The notes beneath the pieces were generated by a model. It saw only the letters and a list, made by a program, of their open reading frames with translations, was not told where the DNA came from and did no database searches. The position numbers were made by a program, and so were the translations under genes. Positions 31,258 through 39,894 of a DNA stretch of 64,000 nucleotides are shown here, in pieces. Positions within the stretch are counted from its first letter, which is position 1. Each line of letters opens with the position of its first letter. This stretch comes from Nitrososphaera sp. (lineage in GTDB: Archaea > Thermoproteota > Nitrososphaeria > Nitrososphaerales > Nitrososphaeraceae): contig NZ_JACAEH010000014.1 in the NCBI RefSeq assembly GCF_013388945.1, positions 62,001 to 126,000 on the forward strand, in the 5' to 3' direction.

Positions 31258-32556
31258 ATGCGCGCAGGCGACATCAAGTCGGAGAGCTTTTCCGGCAAAG
31301 AAGTAACAATCCGCGGCTGGGTGCACAGGCTCCGCAAGCAAAAAGAGCGCGCGTTCATACTCTTGCGCGACGACAGGGGAGGCGTCATCCAGTGCGTGTT
31401 CCCAGCAGACAGGGTCGCAAGCCTGACCATCGAGTCGTCCATCGAGGTGACGGGCACGGTCAGCAGGGACGAGAGGGCGCCGGAAGGCGGCTACGAGATA
31501 AAAGGCGAGCAGCTGAAAGTCTACAACGTTGCAGCCGAATACCCGATAGGCGAGTACCAGAGCGACGAGCTTTTGCTCGACAAGCGCCACCTTGCGCTCA
31601 GGACGCGCAGGATGATAGCAATCGCCAAGATACGCGCGTCGGTCTTGCACTTTGGCCGGAGCTGGTTTGTAGAAAACGGCTGGATGGAAGTCACCGCGCC
31701 CACCATAGTCAAGGGCGCAGTCGAAGGAGGCTCGACCCTTTTCAAGCTGCGCTACTTTGACCAGGACGCCTACCTGTCGCAGTCGGCGCAGCTGTACCTT
31801 GAAGCGATGATATTTTCTCTGGGTCCGGTGTGGAGCCTCACGCCGTCGTTCCGGGCAGAAAAGTCAAGGACTGTCAGGCACCTTGCAGAATTTTCGCACC
31901 TTGAGGCAGAGGCACCCTGGGTGGCGCTTGAGGACATTTTGAAGGCAGAGGAGCAGCTGGTGTCCTATGTAATTCAGAGCACTGTCAAAGAGCGTGCAGA
32001 AGAGCTTGCTCTGCTAAAGCGCGACGTGTCAGAGCTGAAAAAAGTCGAGCCGCCGTTTGAGCGCCTGCCTTATGGCAGGGCTATAGAAACTCTCCGGTCA
32101 AGGGGCTTTCAGGTGACAGAAGACAGCGGCAAAAGACGCGACATCCAGTTTGGCGACGACCTGTCGATAGACTCAGAGCGCGAGCTGACAAAGGACGCCG
32201 ACAGGCCCGTGTTTGTCGTCGGATACCCAATAGCAGTCAAGCCGTTCTACGTCAAGGAAGACCCCGAGCATCCCGGTGTCGGGCTGACTGCAGACATGCT
32301 TGCCCCGAGGGGCTTTGGGGAGATAACCTCCGGCGGCCAGAGGGAAGACGACATCAATTCGATAATAAACAGGATGAGAAAAGAGGGTCTCGATCCTGCG
32401 GCGTACGAGTGGTACCTCGATCTGCGCCGGTACGGCTCGGTCCCGCACGGCGGCTTTGGGCTTGGCATCGAGCGGCTGGTGCGGTGGATAGCAAACGTCG
32501 AGGACATCAAGGACACGGTGCTGTTCCCAAGGACCATGTCACGCGTAGAGCCGTGA
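31258..32556 (+). CDS. asnS: Asparaginyl-tRNA synthetase (class IIb)
   Basis: About 432 aa. The N-terminal OB fold for anticodon binding starts VTIRGWVHRLRKQKERAFIL; the class II catalytic core has motif 2 FRAEKSRTVRHLAEFSHLEAE and motif 3 GGFGLGIERLVRWI. The block LFKLRYFDQDAYLSQSAQLY and the GGQREDD segment are typical of the AspRS/AsnRS group; AsnRS is favoured, AspRS is the alternative. ATG 31258 follows a clear TATA box (ATTATAAT, about 31227-31234); the ORF-track start at 31003 is in the previous gene. Confidence 0.88.
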   Translation: MRAGDIKSESFSGKEVTIRGWVHRLRKQKERAFILLRDDRGGVIQCVFPADRVASLTIESSIEVTGTVSRDERAPEGGYEIKGEQLKVYNVAAEYPIGEYQSDELLLDKRHLALRTRRMIAIAKIRASVLHFGRSWFVENGWMEVTAPTIVKGAVEGGSTLFKLRYFDQDAYLSQSAQLYLEAMIFSLGPVWSLTPSFRAEKSRTVRHLAEFSHLEAEAPWVALEDILKAEEQLVSYVIQSTVKERAEELALLKRDVSELKKVEPPFERLPYGRAIETLRSRGFQVTEDSGKRRDIQFGDDLSIDSERELTKDADRPVFVVGYPIAVKPFYVKEDPEHPGVGLTADMLAPRGFGEITSGGQREDDINSIINRMRKEGLDPAAYEWYLDLRRYGSVPHGGFGLGIERLVRWIANVEDIKDTVLFPRTMSRVEP

Positions 32557-32575
32557 AAAAAGTAGGGCGTGAGCC

Positions 32576-33925
32576 CTACACGTGCTCGCCCAAAAAGTTG
32601 AGCGTCTTTTCCCACGCGTCTGCAGTCTCTTCAGGCGCGTGGCCGGCGTTTGACGGGTTGGCAAACGCGTGGCCCACACCTTCGTAGACATAGATCTCGT
32701 TTGGCGTGCCGTTGGCGTCAAGGGCCGCCTTGAACTGGTTCACCGACTCGACGCTAATGGCCGGGTCTTCCGACCCGAATACGCCGAGCACCGGCCAGGT
32801 TATGCTCGAGAGTTGCTGCTGGTCGGTCACAAGCGGCGTCCCGTAGTATATCACAGTCGCAGCCAGGGGACTGTCCGCGTTGAGTGCCAGCTGGAGCGAG
32901 TACCCGCCGCCAAAGCACCAGCCCAGTGATGCAATACGAGAGCCGTCCACGCTGTCAAGGGCTGCAAGGTATGCTACTGCCGCGTTGAGGTTCTCAAGCG
33001 CGACGCCGGTGTTGTTCCTCACCTCCGAGGAGAGCATTCGTGCCTCGTCCTGGCTGTCCGTGACCCTTCCGTTGTAAAGGTCTGCCGCCAAGACCACGTA
33101 CCCTTCCTTTGCCAGGTTTTCGGCCGCGCCCTTGACAAAGTCGTTGAGCCCGCGGTTTTCGTGTATCACCACCACCGCAGGGAGCTTGCCCTCGGCTTCC
33201 GCCGGCTGTACCAGGTAGCCTGACACGTTGGCGTAATAGTTCACCATCTCGGCCCGCACTTCAGAGCTTGACGTGTTGTTGCGGTGCAGCGCGCCAACGT
33301 CGATGCGCTCTATCAGCTCACGCGACGCGGACGAAAGCACGCCGTACACGGGCCCTGTGCCAAAGTGCGAGTCTATCAGCTCGGGGCCTATCTGCATCGC
33401 CATGACCGCGTTGTTGGATATGGTGACAGTCAGGGGGACGCCTGACACGGGCCCGTCCCTCATGGTCACAGTCGCGGTCCCTTCAAACGTGTGCGTCGAA
33501 GTCGCCTCGTCGACAGAAGAGCTTGCCACGTCAAAGTTGTACACGCTGTGGCTGTGCATGGCGTTGCCGTCGGGCATCACCATCACAAAGCGCGCCACCA
33601 GCTGTACGCGGGGCGGCTCTGACTCGTCGCCTGCCTGCAGGATCCTCATCACCCAGATGCCTGACTGTATCCATGCAGGGTTCCCATCTTCAAGCTGCAC
33701 GCTTGCTATCTGCCCCCGGAACACGCTTGCCGCCGGTCCCTGCACGCTGACCGTGGACGCAGATACGCGAACGTCCACCGCAGGGTTTGTCCTGATCTCG
33801 TCGGACATCTGGCCGTATGCGGGTGCACTTGCGCCCGCGGCGGCCACCAGGATTGTCGCCAAAAGTACTGCACAGGTGTAGCCTGCCAAGCGGGGAGTTG
33901 CATAACGTCTGCTAACCCACTTCAT
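32576..33925 (-). CDS. Exported dienelactone-hydrolase-family protein with extra N-terminal domain
   Basis: About 449 aa. A signal or anchor (LAGYTCAVLLATILVAAAGA) is followed by an approximately 200-residue beta-rich domain of unknown type and then a C-terminal alpha/beta hydrolase of the dienelactone hydrolase family. The catalytic triad is visible: nucleophile Cys in LGWCFGGGYS, Asp in GVFGSEDPAI and His in EGVGHAFAN. The leaderless ATG 33925 is preferred to 33964 because the TATA box (33951-33959) lies about 28 nt upstream; a perfect palindrome overlaps this start. Confidence 0.82.
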   Translation of the reverse strand: MKWVSRRYATPRLAGYTCAVLLATILVAAAGASAPAYGQMSDEIRTNPAVDVRVSASTVSVQGPAASVFRGQIASVQLEDGNPAWIQSGIWVMRILQAGDESEPPRVQLVARFVMVMPDGNAMHSHSVYNFDVASSSVDEATSTHTFEGTATVTMRDGPVSGVPLTVTISNNAVMAMQIGPELIDSHFGTGPVYGVLSSASRELIERIDVGALHRNNTSSSEVRAEMVNYYANVSGYLVQPAEAEGKLPAVVVIHENRGLNDFVKGAAENLAKEGYVVLAADLYNGRVTDSQDEARMLSSEVRNNTGVALENLNAAVAYLAALDSVDGSRIASLGWCFGGGYSLQLALNADSPLAATVIYYGTPLVTDQQQLSSITWPVLGVFGSEDPAISVESVNQFKAALDANGTPNEIYVYEGVGHAFANPSNAGHAPEETADAWEKTLNFLGEHV

Positions 33926-33938
33926 TGATAATGAAGTG
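33918..33938 (-). promoter_or_regulatory. 9-bp perfect palindrome over DLH start site
   Basis: CACTTCATT (33918-33926) and AATGAAGTG (33930-33938) form a perfect inverted repeat with a 3-nt centre. It covers the predicted transcription start and the ATG of the dienelactone hydrolase gene, a position typical of a repressor operator; a 5' hairpin in the mRNA is another possibility. Confidence 0.5.
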
Positions 33939-33950
33939 CCAACATCGAGT

Positions 33951-33959
33951 AAAAATATT
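33951..33959 (-). promoter_or_regulatory. TATA box of dienelactone hydrolase gene
   Basis: On the minus strand this reads AATATTTTT, about 28 nt upstream of ATG 33925, and it decides that start. Confidence 0.45.
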
Positions 33960-34068
33960 TCCAAAAGTCATGGAGGAAGCCTCTAGAATAGAGCTCTACC
34001 CTACACAGCCGGGATGAATGTATCTTGCCAACCAAGCCTTAAGTAGGCCGGCCATTGACGTACCCGAC

Positions 34069-34638
34069 ATGCCAAGAGACGCAGCGAAGGAGCGGCCGCT
34101 GGAGCGGCAGCACAAGGCCCTCCTCATAGTCGCAAGCGTCGTGATAAAGACCGTCCTCATGGTGATAGTCGCCACGCACGTCATGTGCGGGAGCGCCGAC
34201 CCGAGGGCGCTTTTTGCATGCGGCGAAAACGCAGCGTACGTGGGCGGCAGCGCGGCGGCAGTCGCGCTGATGGGCTTTATCTTTGGCCACTACATAGTCC
34301 GGCTAAAGTCGTTTGACGCCATATTTGGCAGGATGATGGGCGCAGATTTCATGGTGACTGTGATGTACTTTGCAGTCGCATTCATCGCGCCGGACCTCGT
34401 GGCTGAAAAGACCATGATCTGGCTCTTTGGCACGTGGATACTCGGGATGCTGCTTGCGCCGGTAAACAGCCAAAAGACGTTTCTGAAAAAGCTGTCGCAG
34501 TACGGCGGGACTGCGGCGCTTGGAGCGTTTTTCTCGCTCCACTTTATCCCCGAGTTTGCGCAGCTCGGGTCCGCCTACACCGCCGGCATGATGGTGTCAA
34601 GCATCCTTGCCGTGTTTGGCGGCGGGCGGACAAGCTAA
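34069..34638 (+). CDS. Multi-pass membrane protein, about 189 aa
   Basis: Not recognised. About five hydrophobic segments (for example ALLIVASVVIKTVLMVIVAT, AVALMGFIFGHYIV and FMVTVMYFAVAFIAPDLV). ATG 34069 (MPRDAAKERPLERQ) is preferred over 34018 because a CCTTAAGTA TATA box lies about 30 nt upstream of it. It is divergent from the dienelactone hydrolase and converges on alba with a 5-nt gap. Confidence 0.6.
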   Translation: MPRDAAKERPLERQHKALLIVASVVIKTVLMVIVATHVMCGSADPRALFACGENAAYVGGSAAAVALMGFIFGHYIVRLKSFDAIFGRMMGADFMVTVMYFAVAFIAPDLVAEKTMIWLFGTWILGMLLAPVNSQKTFLKKLSQYGGTAALGAFFSLHFIPEFAQLGSAYTAGMMVSSILAVFGGGRTS

Positions 34639-34643
34639 AAATA

Positions 34644-35084
34644 CTAGGCGTCCGCCTTTTTGCGGACAGTCCTCTTTCTGGTCGCGGCCTTTTTCCTTGC
34701 AGCCTTCTTTTTCGGGGCTTCAAGGGCTGGCGGCGACGCAAGCGCCGGCATGCTTGGCAGCGCCGGCTCGGGCTTGGGCCTTGTGAGGTGTATCTCTATG
34801 AAAGAGACGCGCCTTGTGATCCCATCAGCGACAAACTCGCTTGTTCCTATCCTTATCGGCTGGGTCTCAAGCCCCGCCACGTCGTGCTTGACCATCTCGG
34901 CCACGTTGACCGCAGTCACTATGCTGAGGCTGCCCTTTGCCTTTATGAGGAGCTCTCCAAGCGTGCCTATCCTGAAAAGCGCGGGCGCAATGTAGTCAAG
35001 CGCGTTCTTTTTGCCTACAATGAGAACGTGTGGTGGAATGTCGGTTGTCTGTGATGGTGTTTCCTGAATTACTGAAGTCATCAT
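34644..35084 (-). CDS. alba: Alba DNA/RNA-binding protein with basic C-terminal tail
   Basis: A 146-aa chromatin or RNA-binding protein. The Alba fold runs from about residue 17 to 105: HVLIVGKKNALDYIAPALFR, then LLIKAKGSLSIVTAVNVAEM and VSFIEIHLTRP. The lysine in the VGKK loop is the usual acetylation and DNA-contact region. The tail from residue 122 on (APKKKAARKKAATRKRTVRK) is like histone H1 or bacterial Hc1 tails and is longer than in typical Alba proteins of about 90 aa. The start may be the second Met at 35081. Confidence 0.85.
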   Translation of the reverse strand: MMTSVIQETPSQTTDIPPHVLIVGKKNALDYIAPALFRIGTLGELLIKAKGSLSIVTAVNVAEMVKHDVAGLETQPIRIGTSEFVADGITRRVSFIEIHLTRPKPEPALPSMPALASPPALEAPKKKAARKKAATRKRTVRKKADA

Positions 35085-35195
35085 GCCCTCGGGATTTCCC
35101 GGCGCGGTTTAGAGGCAGGGTGTCAAGAGATGTTGCTTTCTTTGTTTATTTTTCACTGCGGGCAACCGTTAAATTGGTTCTATCCCCTCTGCTGC

Positions 35196-36131
35196 GTGTT
35201 GCCTTTAAAAGAGCCGTTTGCAGAAGCCGCAAAAAAGCGTGTGCTTTTGTTCGACGGGGCGATGGGGACTGAGATCCAGAAGCTCAATCCCAAACCGGAG
35301 GATTTCCCGGACAGCAAGGACGGCTTTAACGACGGGCTGGTCCTGACAAGGCCTGAATGGATAAAGCAGATCCACAAAAGCTACCTGAAGGCCGGGGCCG
35401 ACTGCATAGAGACCAACACCTTTGGCTCAAACAAGCTAAAGCTTGACGAGTACGGATACGGCGACAGGACTGTAGAGTTTAACAGAAAGGCTGCCGAGCT
35501 TGCAAGGCAGGCCGCCGACGAGTTTGAGAACCGCTACGTGATAGGCTCTATGGGGCCGACGGGGTTCCTGCCAAGCTCAAACGATCCGGACCTCGGGCAA
35601 AAGCCGCTTGCAGAAATCCGCGAAGCCTTTGCGCTGCAGGCAGAAGGGCTGATACTTGGAGGAGTCGACGCGCTTTTGATAGAGACAAGCCAGGACATAC
35701 TTGAAGTCAAGCTTGCGATAGAGGCGTGCCATGCGGCGATGGAAAAGACCGGCAAAAAAGTCCCGATAATCGCAAACGTGACACTTGACCAGTACGGCAA
35801 GATGCTGCTTGGCACAAGTGTGCAGGCCGCATATACGACTGTGAGCGGCATGGGCATCGACTTTTTCGGGCTCAACTGCTCGACGGGACCGGCAGAGATG
35901 TCGCCTAGCGTCAGGTGGCTTGCAGAGCAGGACCTGCCGATACTTGTCATGCCAAACGCGGGCATGCCGCACAACGAGGGCGGAAAAGCGGTATACAAGA
36001 TGGAGCCGGGCGAGATTGCGGACAAGATGACAGAGTTTGTCGGCTATGAACACGTGCGCGTGGTTGGCGGCTGCTGCGGGACGACGCCGGCGCACATCGC
36101 TCAGCTGAGAAAGGTTCTGGACGGCCGCTAA
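35196..36131 (+). CDS. Methionine synthase, homocysteine-binding half (split MetH)
   Basis: About 311 aa, matching only the N-terminal homocysteine S-methyltransferase domain of cobalamin-dependent MetH. It begins LLFDGAMGTEIQKLNPKPED, includes CIETNTFGSNKLKLDEYG, and the zinc-binding cysteines appear in FGLNCSTGP and VVGGCCGTTPAHI. GTG 35196 or TTG 35199 is chosen because a GTTAAATTG TATA box lies about 26 nt upstream; the ORF-track start at 35130 is too early. The remaining MetH domains are at 36780-39281, with a universal-stress gene between. Confidence 0.88.
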   Translation: MLPLKEPFAEAAKKRVLLFDGAMGTEIQKLNPKPEDFPDSKDGFNDGLVLTRPEWIKQIHKSYLKAGADCIETNTFGSNKLKLDEYGYGDRTVEFNRKAAELARQAADEFENRYVIGSMGPTGFLPSSNDPDLGQKPLAEIREAFALQAEGLILGGVDALLIETSQDILEVKLAIEACHAAMEKTGKKVPIIANVTLDQYGKMLLGTSVQAAYTTVSGMGIDFFGLNCSTGPAEMSPSVRWLAEQDLPILVMPNAGMPHNEGGKAVYKMEPGEIADKMTEFVGYEHVRVVGGCCGTTPAHIAQLRKVLDGR

Positions 36132-36164
36132 GATCACGCTTATAGCCTATGGTCACGAAATTTC

Positions 36165-36671
36165 ATGCAAGGCGTGGTCATGAAGATCCTTGTGCCCTTT
36201 GACTTTTCAGAGCCTTCCGCAAAGGCGCTGAGGCACGCTATGACCCTGTCAGGGGTCATGTCTTCTAAAAACGAGGTGATAGTGCTTCACGTCATCGAAG
36301 AATTGAGCACCCGCATGGCGCTTGAGCAGGCATTCGGGACCGGCAGGTGGAAGGAGGAGGAAGAAAGGCGCAAGAAAGAAGGAAAGGAGACAGAGCTTGG
36401 CGAGTACGAGCAGGACCTGGTAGCCCAGATGGAGAGGTATGCAAAGAGGATAGCCGAAGAGGTCGGCGCAGGGGCGCCTGCGATGCGATACCTCATCCGG
36501 GTTGGCGGCAGGCCTGCAGACAGGATTCTTGAAGTAGCTAAGGAGGAGAGCTGCGACCTTGTCGTTCTTGGCAGCGTCGGTCACAGCGGGCTTGCCAAGA
36601 TGCTAAAGATGGGAAGCGTCTCAAGGGAGGTGCTTGAAAAGTCGCCGTGCCCTGCCACGATAGTGCACTGA
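36165..36671 (+). CDS. Universal stress protein (UspA family)
   Basis: A 168-aa nucleotide-binding protein. It starts with KILVPFDFSEPSAKALRHAM and ends with the ATP-binding loop GSVGHSGLAKMLKMGSVSRE followed by CPATIVH. A charged insertion (KEEEERRKKEGKETELGEYE) lies in the middle. ATG 36165 follows a CTTATAG TATA box by about 24 nt; ATG 36180 is possible. It sits between the two halves of the methionine synthase, on the same strand. Confidence 0.88.
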   Translation: MQGVVMKILVPFDFSEPSAKALRHAMTLSGVMSSKNEVIVLHVIEELSTRMALEQAFGTGRWKEEEERRKKEGKETELGEYEQDLVAQMERYAKRIAEEVGAGAPAMRYLIRVGGRPADRILEVAKEESCDLVVLGSVGHSGLAKMLKMGSVSREVLEKSPCPATIVH

Positions 36672-36779
36672 CCCGCAAAATGCAACGCGGTTTTCCGGAG
36701 CGACTCGGAGTATCTGTCGAACTATGCGAAAGAGCGCCTATGAATAGCAAATATACCTGATTTTGCGATAAGCCTCTGT

Positions 36780-39281
36780 TTGAAGGTACCCCGGGTCAGT
36801 TCTGCGCTCAAGGCAGTGGACATCAGGCAGCAGCCTCCGCCGCTCATAATAGGCGAGCGACTGAACACGCAGGGGTCTAAAAAAGCCAAGGAGCTGGTGC
36901 TGAGCGACGACTTTGACGGGCTTGTCGACCTTGCAAGGGCGCAGGTGGAAGACGGGGCGCACTGCCTCGACGTGTGCGTAGCTACCACAGAGCGCGCAGA
37001 CGAGCTTGCGTTCATGAAAAAGCTGGTCAAGCGCCTGAGCCTCGAGATTGACGCGCCCCTTGTCATAGACTCGACTGACCCGAAGGTGATAGAGGCCGCA
37101 GTCGAGCAGATACCCGGAAGACCCATCATCAATTCCATAAACCTTGAAGGCGACGGCTCGCGGTTTTCCGCGCTTGCGCCTATCATGGCAAGGTACGGGC
37201 TTCCCGCAATCGCCATGTGCATAGGCCCAAAGGGCATGGCAAAAACGGCGCAGGAAAAAGTAGAGACTGCACAGCTGCTGTTTGACACAGGAAAAAAGTA
37301 CGGCCTTGAGCCGTGGCAGTTCATATTCGACGTGCTCACTTTCACGCTTGCCACAGGCGAGCAGGAGTTTGTCGACTCTGCGAAAAACACGCTTGAAGGC
37401 ATAAGGAAGGTCAAGGAGCGCTTTCCCGAGTCGTTTACCACGCTCGGGCTCTCAAATGTCAGCTTTGGGCTGCCGGCAGGCGCGCGCAAAGTGGTGAACT
37501 CGGTGTTCCTGTACCACGCCATCAAGGCAGGGCTTGACACCGTGATAATAAATGCCAAGGACATCATACCCTACCCGGAGATTGACGCGCAGCAGAAAAA
37601 GCTTGCAGAGGACCTGATATTCAACAGCCACCCTAACGCGCTTGCAGACCTCATCGCGTACTTTGAAGGCGAAAAGGGAAAAGTCGCAAGCGGAGCAAGC
37701 AAGCGCATCGAAGTCGACCCGACGTGGCCGGCGGAGAAGCGCTGCTACTTTCGCATCCTCAACCGCCTGAAGGACGGCATAGAAGACGACGTGGTCCAGG
37801 CAATAGCCGACAGGACTGCAGGCGGCAGGGTAACGCGCAAGGAAGGCAGGATAGTGCTTGAGGCGCCAAGGGAAGCCGCGCACCAGGCTGCAGTCAGCAC
37901 GCTCAATGAAGTCCTGCTTCCTGCGATGAAGGAAGTGGGCGACAAGTTTGGCGCAGGCGAGCTGATACTACCTTTTGTGCTAAAGTCGGCAGAGTGCATG
38001 AAGGCGGCAGTTGCAGAGCTTGAAAAATACCTGATAAAGCAGGAAGGGGTGAGCAAGGGCAAGCTCGTGCTTTGCACCGTCTACGGCGACGTGCACGACA
38101 TCGGCAAGAACCTTGTAAAGACGATTTTCACAAACAACGGCTACACCGTTTATGACCTTGGCAAGCAGGTGCCCATGCAAAAGATACTTGAAAAAATCGA
38201 CGAAGTAAAGCCGGACGCGCTGGGGCTCTCGGCGCTGCTCGTCTCGACGTCAAAGCAGATGCAGTACTTTGTAGAGCATGCAAGGCAGAACAATATCGCA
38301 ATCCCGGTGCTGTGCGGCGGGGCTGCAATCAACAGCAACTACATCAACAGGATTGCAAAAGACGGCGGGATATACGAACCCGGGGTATTTTACTGCAAGA
38401 CCGCGTTTGACGGGCTGAAGGTGATGAACGCGCTAGCGTCCAAAGAGCGCGGCCAGTTTGTCGGCCAGTGGAGGCAAAAGCTGGAAAAGTGGACGGAAAA
38501 GGAAGCCGTCGCAGACACTGCTTCAATCCCGTACAGCGGCATAAAGCCGGTCGCGCCACCGGTGCCACCCCACGTAAACAGGCAGGTGAGGCTTGACGAC
38601 TTTGACCTTCACGACGTATGGAAGTACATCAGCAAAAAGTCGCTTTTCGTGCTCCAGTGGGGGGTGAGGGGCAAGGGCGCAAGCGAGAGCGACCCGGAAA
38701 AGCTGTTCGAGGAGTGGACGCGCAGGGTGATAAAAGAGAAATTGTTTGAACCAAGGGCAGTCTATGGCTACTTCCGCTGCCACAACCTTACGATGGACAG
38801 GCCGGGGCCGGGAAGGCTCGCAGTAGACCTGCCTGACGGGCAGGCGGTGTTCGAATTCCCGCGCTCGTCAAAAGAAAAGCACCTTTGCCTTGCAGACTAT
38901 TTCGGGCAGGACGACGTCGTCGCGTTCCAGGCGGTGACTGTCGGCAATAAAGTAACGGAGATAATCGACAGGTGGAACAAAGAGGACCGTTACACCGACG
39001 CCTACTACCTGCACGGGCTTGCAGTCGAGACTGCCGAGGCGATGGCAGAGTGGGTAAACGCCAGGATAAGAAAGGAGCTCGGCATAGGCGAGAAGCGTGG
39101 TCTGCGCTACAGCTGGGGATACCCGAGCTGCCCCGACGTGATGCAGCACCAGCTTGTTTGGAAGATACTGCAGCCTGAAAAGTCTGGCATGACGCTCACA
39201 GAATCGGGCCAGATTGTCCCGGACCAGTCGACTGCCGCAATAGTGGTGCACCACCCGGACGCCGAGTACTTTACTCTGTGA
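36780..39281 (+). CDS. metH: Methionine synthase, folate/cobalamin/activation half (split MetH)
   Basis: An 833-aa protein with the remaining MetH modules in order: pterin-binding domain (IIGERLNTQGSKKAKELVLS, residues about 20-270), cobalamin cap and B12-binding domain (the DxHxxG motif in GDVHDIGKNLV, then GLSALLVST and CGGAAIN), and the C-terminal AdoMet reactivation domain (RYSWGYPSCPDVMQHQL, VVHHPDAEYF). It transfers methyl from methyl-tetrahydropterin to homocysteine with the protein at 35196. TTG 36780 follows a CAAATATAC TATA box by about 30 nt. Confidence 0.93.
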   Translation: MKVPRVSSALKAVDIRQQPPPLIIGERLNTQGSKKAKELVLSDDFDGLVDLARAQVEDGAHCLDVCVATTERADELAFMKKLVKRLSLEIDAPLVIDSTDPKVIEAAVEQIPGRPIINSINLEGDGSRFSALAPIMARYGLPAIAMCIGPKGMAKTAQEKVETAQLLFDTGKKYGLEPWQFIFDVLTFTLATGEQEFVDSAKNTLEGIRKVKERFPESFTTLGLSNVSFGLPAGARKVVNSVFLYHAIKAGLDTVIINAKDIIPYPEIDAQQKKLAEDLIFNSHPNALADLIAYFEGEKGKVASGASKRIEVDPTWPAEKRCYFRILNRLKDGIEDDVVQAIADRTAGGRVTRKEGRIVLEAPREAAHQAAVSTLNEVLLPAMKEVGDKFGAGELILPFVLKSAECMKAAVAELEKYLIKQEGVSKGKLVLCTVYGDVHDIGKNLVKTIFTNNGYTVYDLGKQVPMQKILEKIDEVKPDALGLSALLVSTSKQMQYFVEHARQNNIAIPVLCGGAAINSNYINRIAKDGGIYEPGVFYCKTAFDGLKVMNALASKERGQFVGQWRQKLEKWTEKEAVADTASIPYSGIKPVAPPVPPHVNRQVRLDDFDLHDVWKYISKKSLFVLQWGVRGKGASESDPEKLFEEWTRRVIKEKLFEPRAVYGYFRCHNLTMDRPGPGRLAVDLPDGQAVFEFPRSSKEKHLCLADYFGQDDVVAFQAVTVGNKVTEIIDRWNKEDRYTDAYYLHGLAVETAEAMAEWVNARIRKELGIGEKRGLRYSWGYPSCPDVMQHQLVWKILQPEKSGMTLTESGQIVPDQSTAAIVVHHPDAEYFTL

Positions 39282-39322
39282 GCCCGTAAGATTATATCAT
39301 TGTGGGCCATATTCAGGGTAAA

Positions 39323-39889
39323 TTGCGGTTGCAGAGGGGCTACGTGCTTCTTTTGGCGGGCGGCGCCATCGTTGCGGCAGGCCTTGCTGCAAGCTTGTAC
39401 TATGTCTCCGAGTTCCTCGCAGAAATAGAAAGGACCGGCGTCCACAGCATCGCGCCCCGGGACTCTTTTGAGGTGGTGCAAGGCATCGGCGGTACGCAGG
39501 GCGCATACTTTGTCGCATTTCCAGGCTACGAGGAAAACCCGGTTGCAGCCACGATAAGGGTGACCGACCCGTCGGGCGACACGGTGGTGGAGAGGGAGAT
39601 AGACCTGCCGTTTTACAGCGAGCAGTTTGCGGCCCAGAGCGCAGGCAACTATACTCTTGCAGTGCTAAATTCTTCGTCTGACAGCGCGGTCCAGGTCTCG
39701 GCCATAATAGGCGACCCCGAGACGATTGCAGAGCTTGTAGGCACTTCTACGATAGCGTCAAGCGCTGTTGCGTCGTTCATAGTGATGGCAGGAATAGCCG
39801 TGCTGGTTGCAGGCGGCGCTTTGATAGTTCTTGACAGGCGCCGGACGCAAAAGATGAAGCAGTACGGCGACCTGAGCGACCTAAAGTGA
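39323..39889 (+). CDS. Bitopic membrane protein preceding ABC ATPase, about 188 aa
   Basis: An N-terminal transmembrane helix (YVLLLAGGAIVAAGLAASLY), an extracytoplasmic beta domain (FEVVQGIGGTQGAYFVAFPG), and a C-terminal helix (SFIVMAGIAVLVAGGALIVL) with a basic tail. The ORF track opens at GTG 39302, but the AGATTATATC TATA box ends about 6 nt before it, so TTG 39323 is more likely. It ends next to the ABC ATPase (overlap of a few bases if that gene starts at GTG 39886). Confidence 0.62.
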   Translation: MRLQRGYVLLLAGGAIVAAGLAASLYYVSEFLAEIERTGVHSIAPRDSFEVVQGIGGTQGAYFVAFPGYEENPVAATIRVTDPSGDTVVEREIDLPFYSEQFAAQSAGNYTLAVLNSSSDSAVQVSAIIGDPETIAELVGTSTIASSAVASFIVMAGIAVLVAGGALIVLDRRRTQKMKQYGDLSDLK

Positions 39890-39894
39890 TCAAG

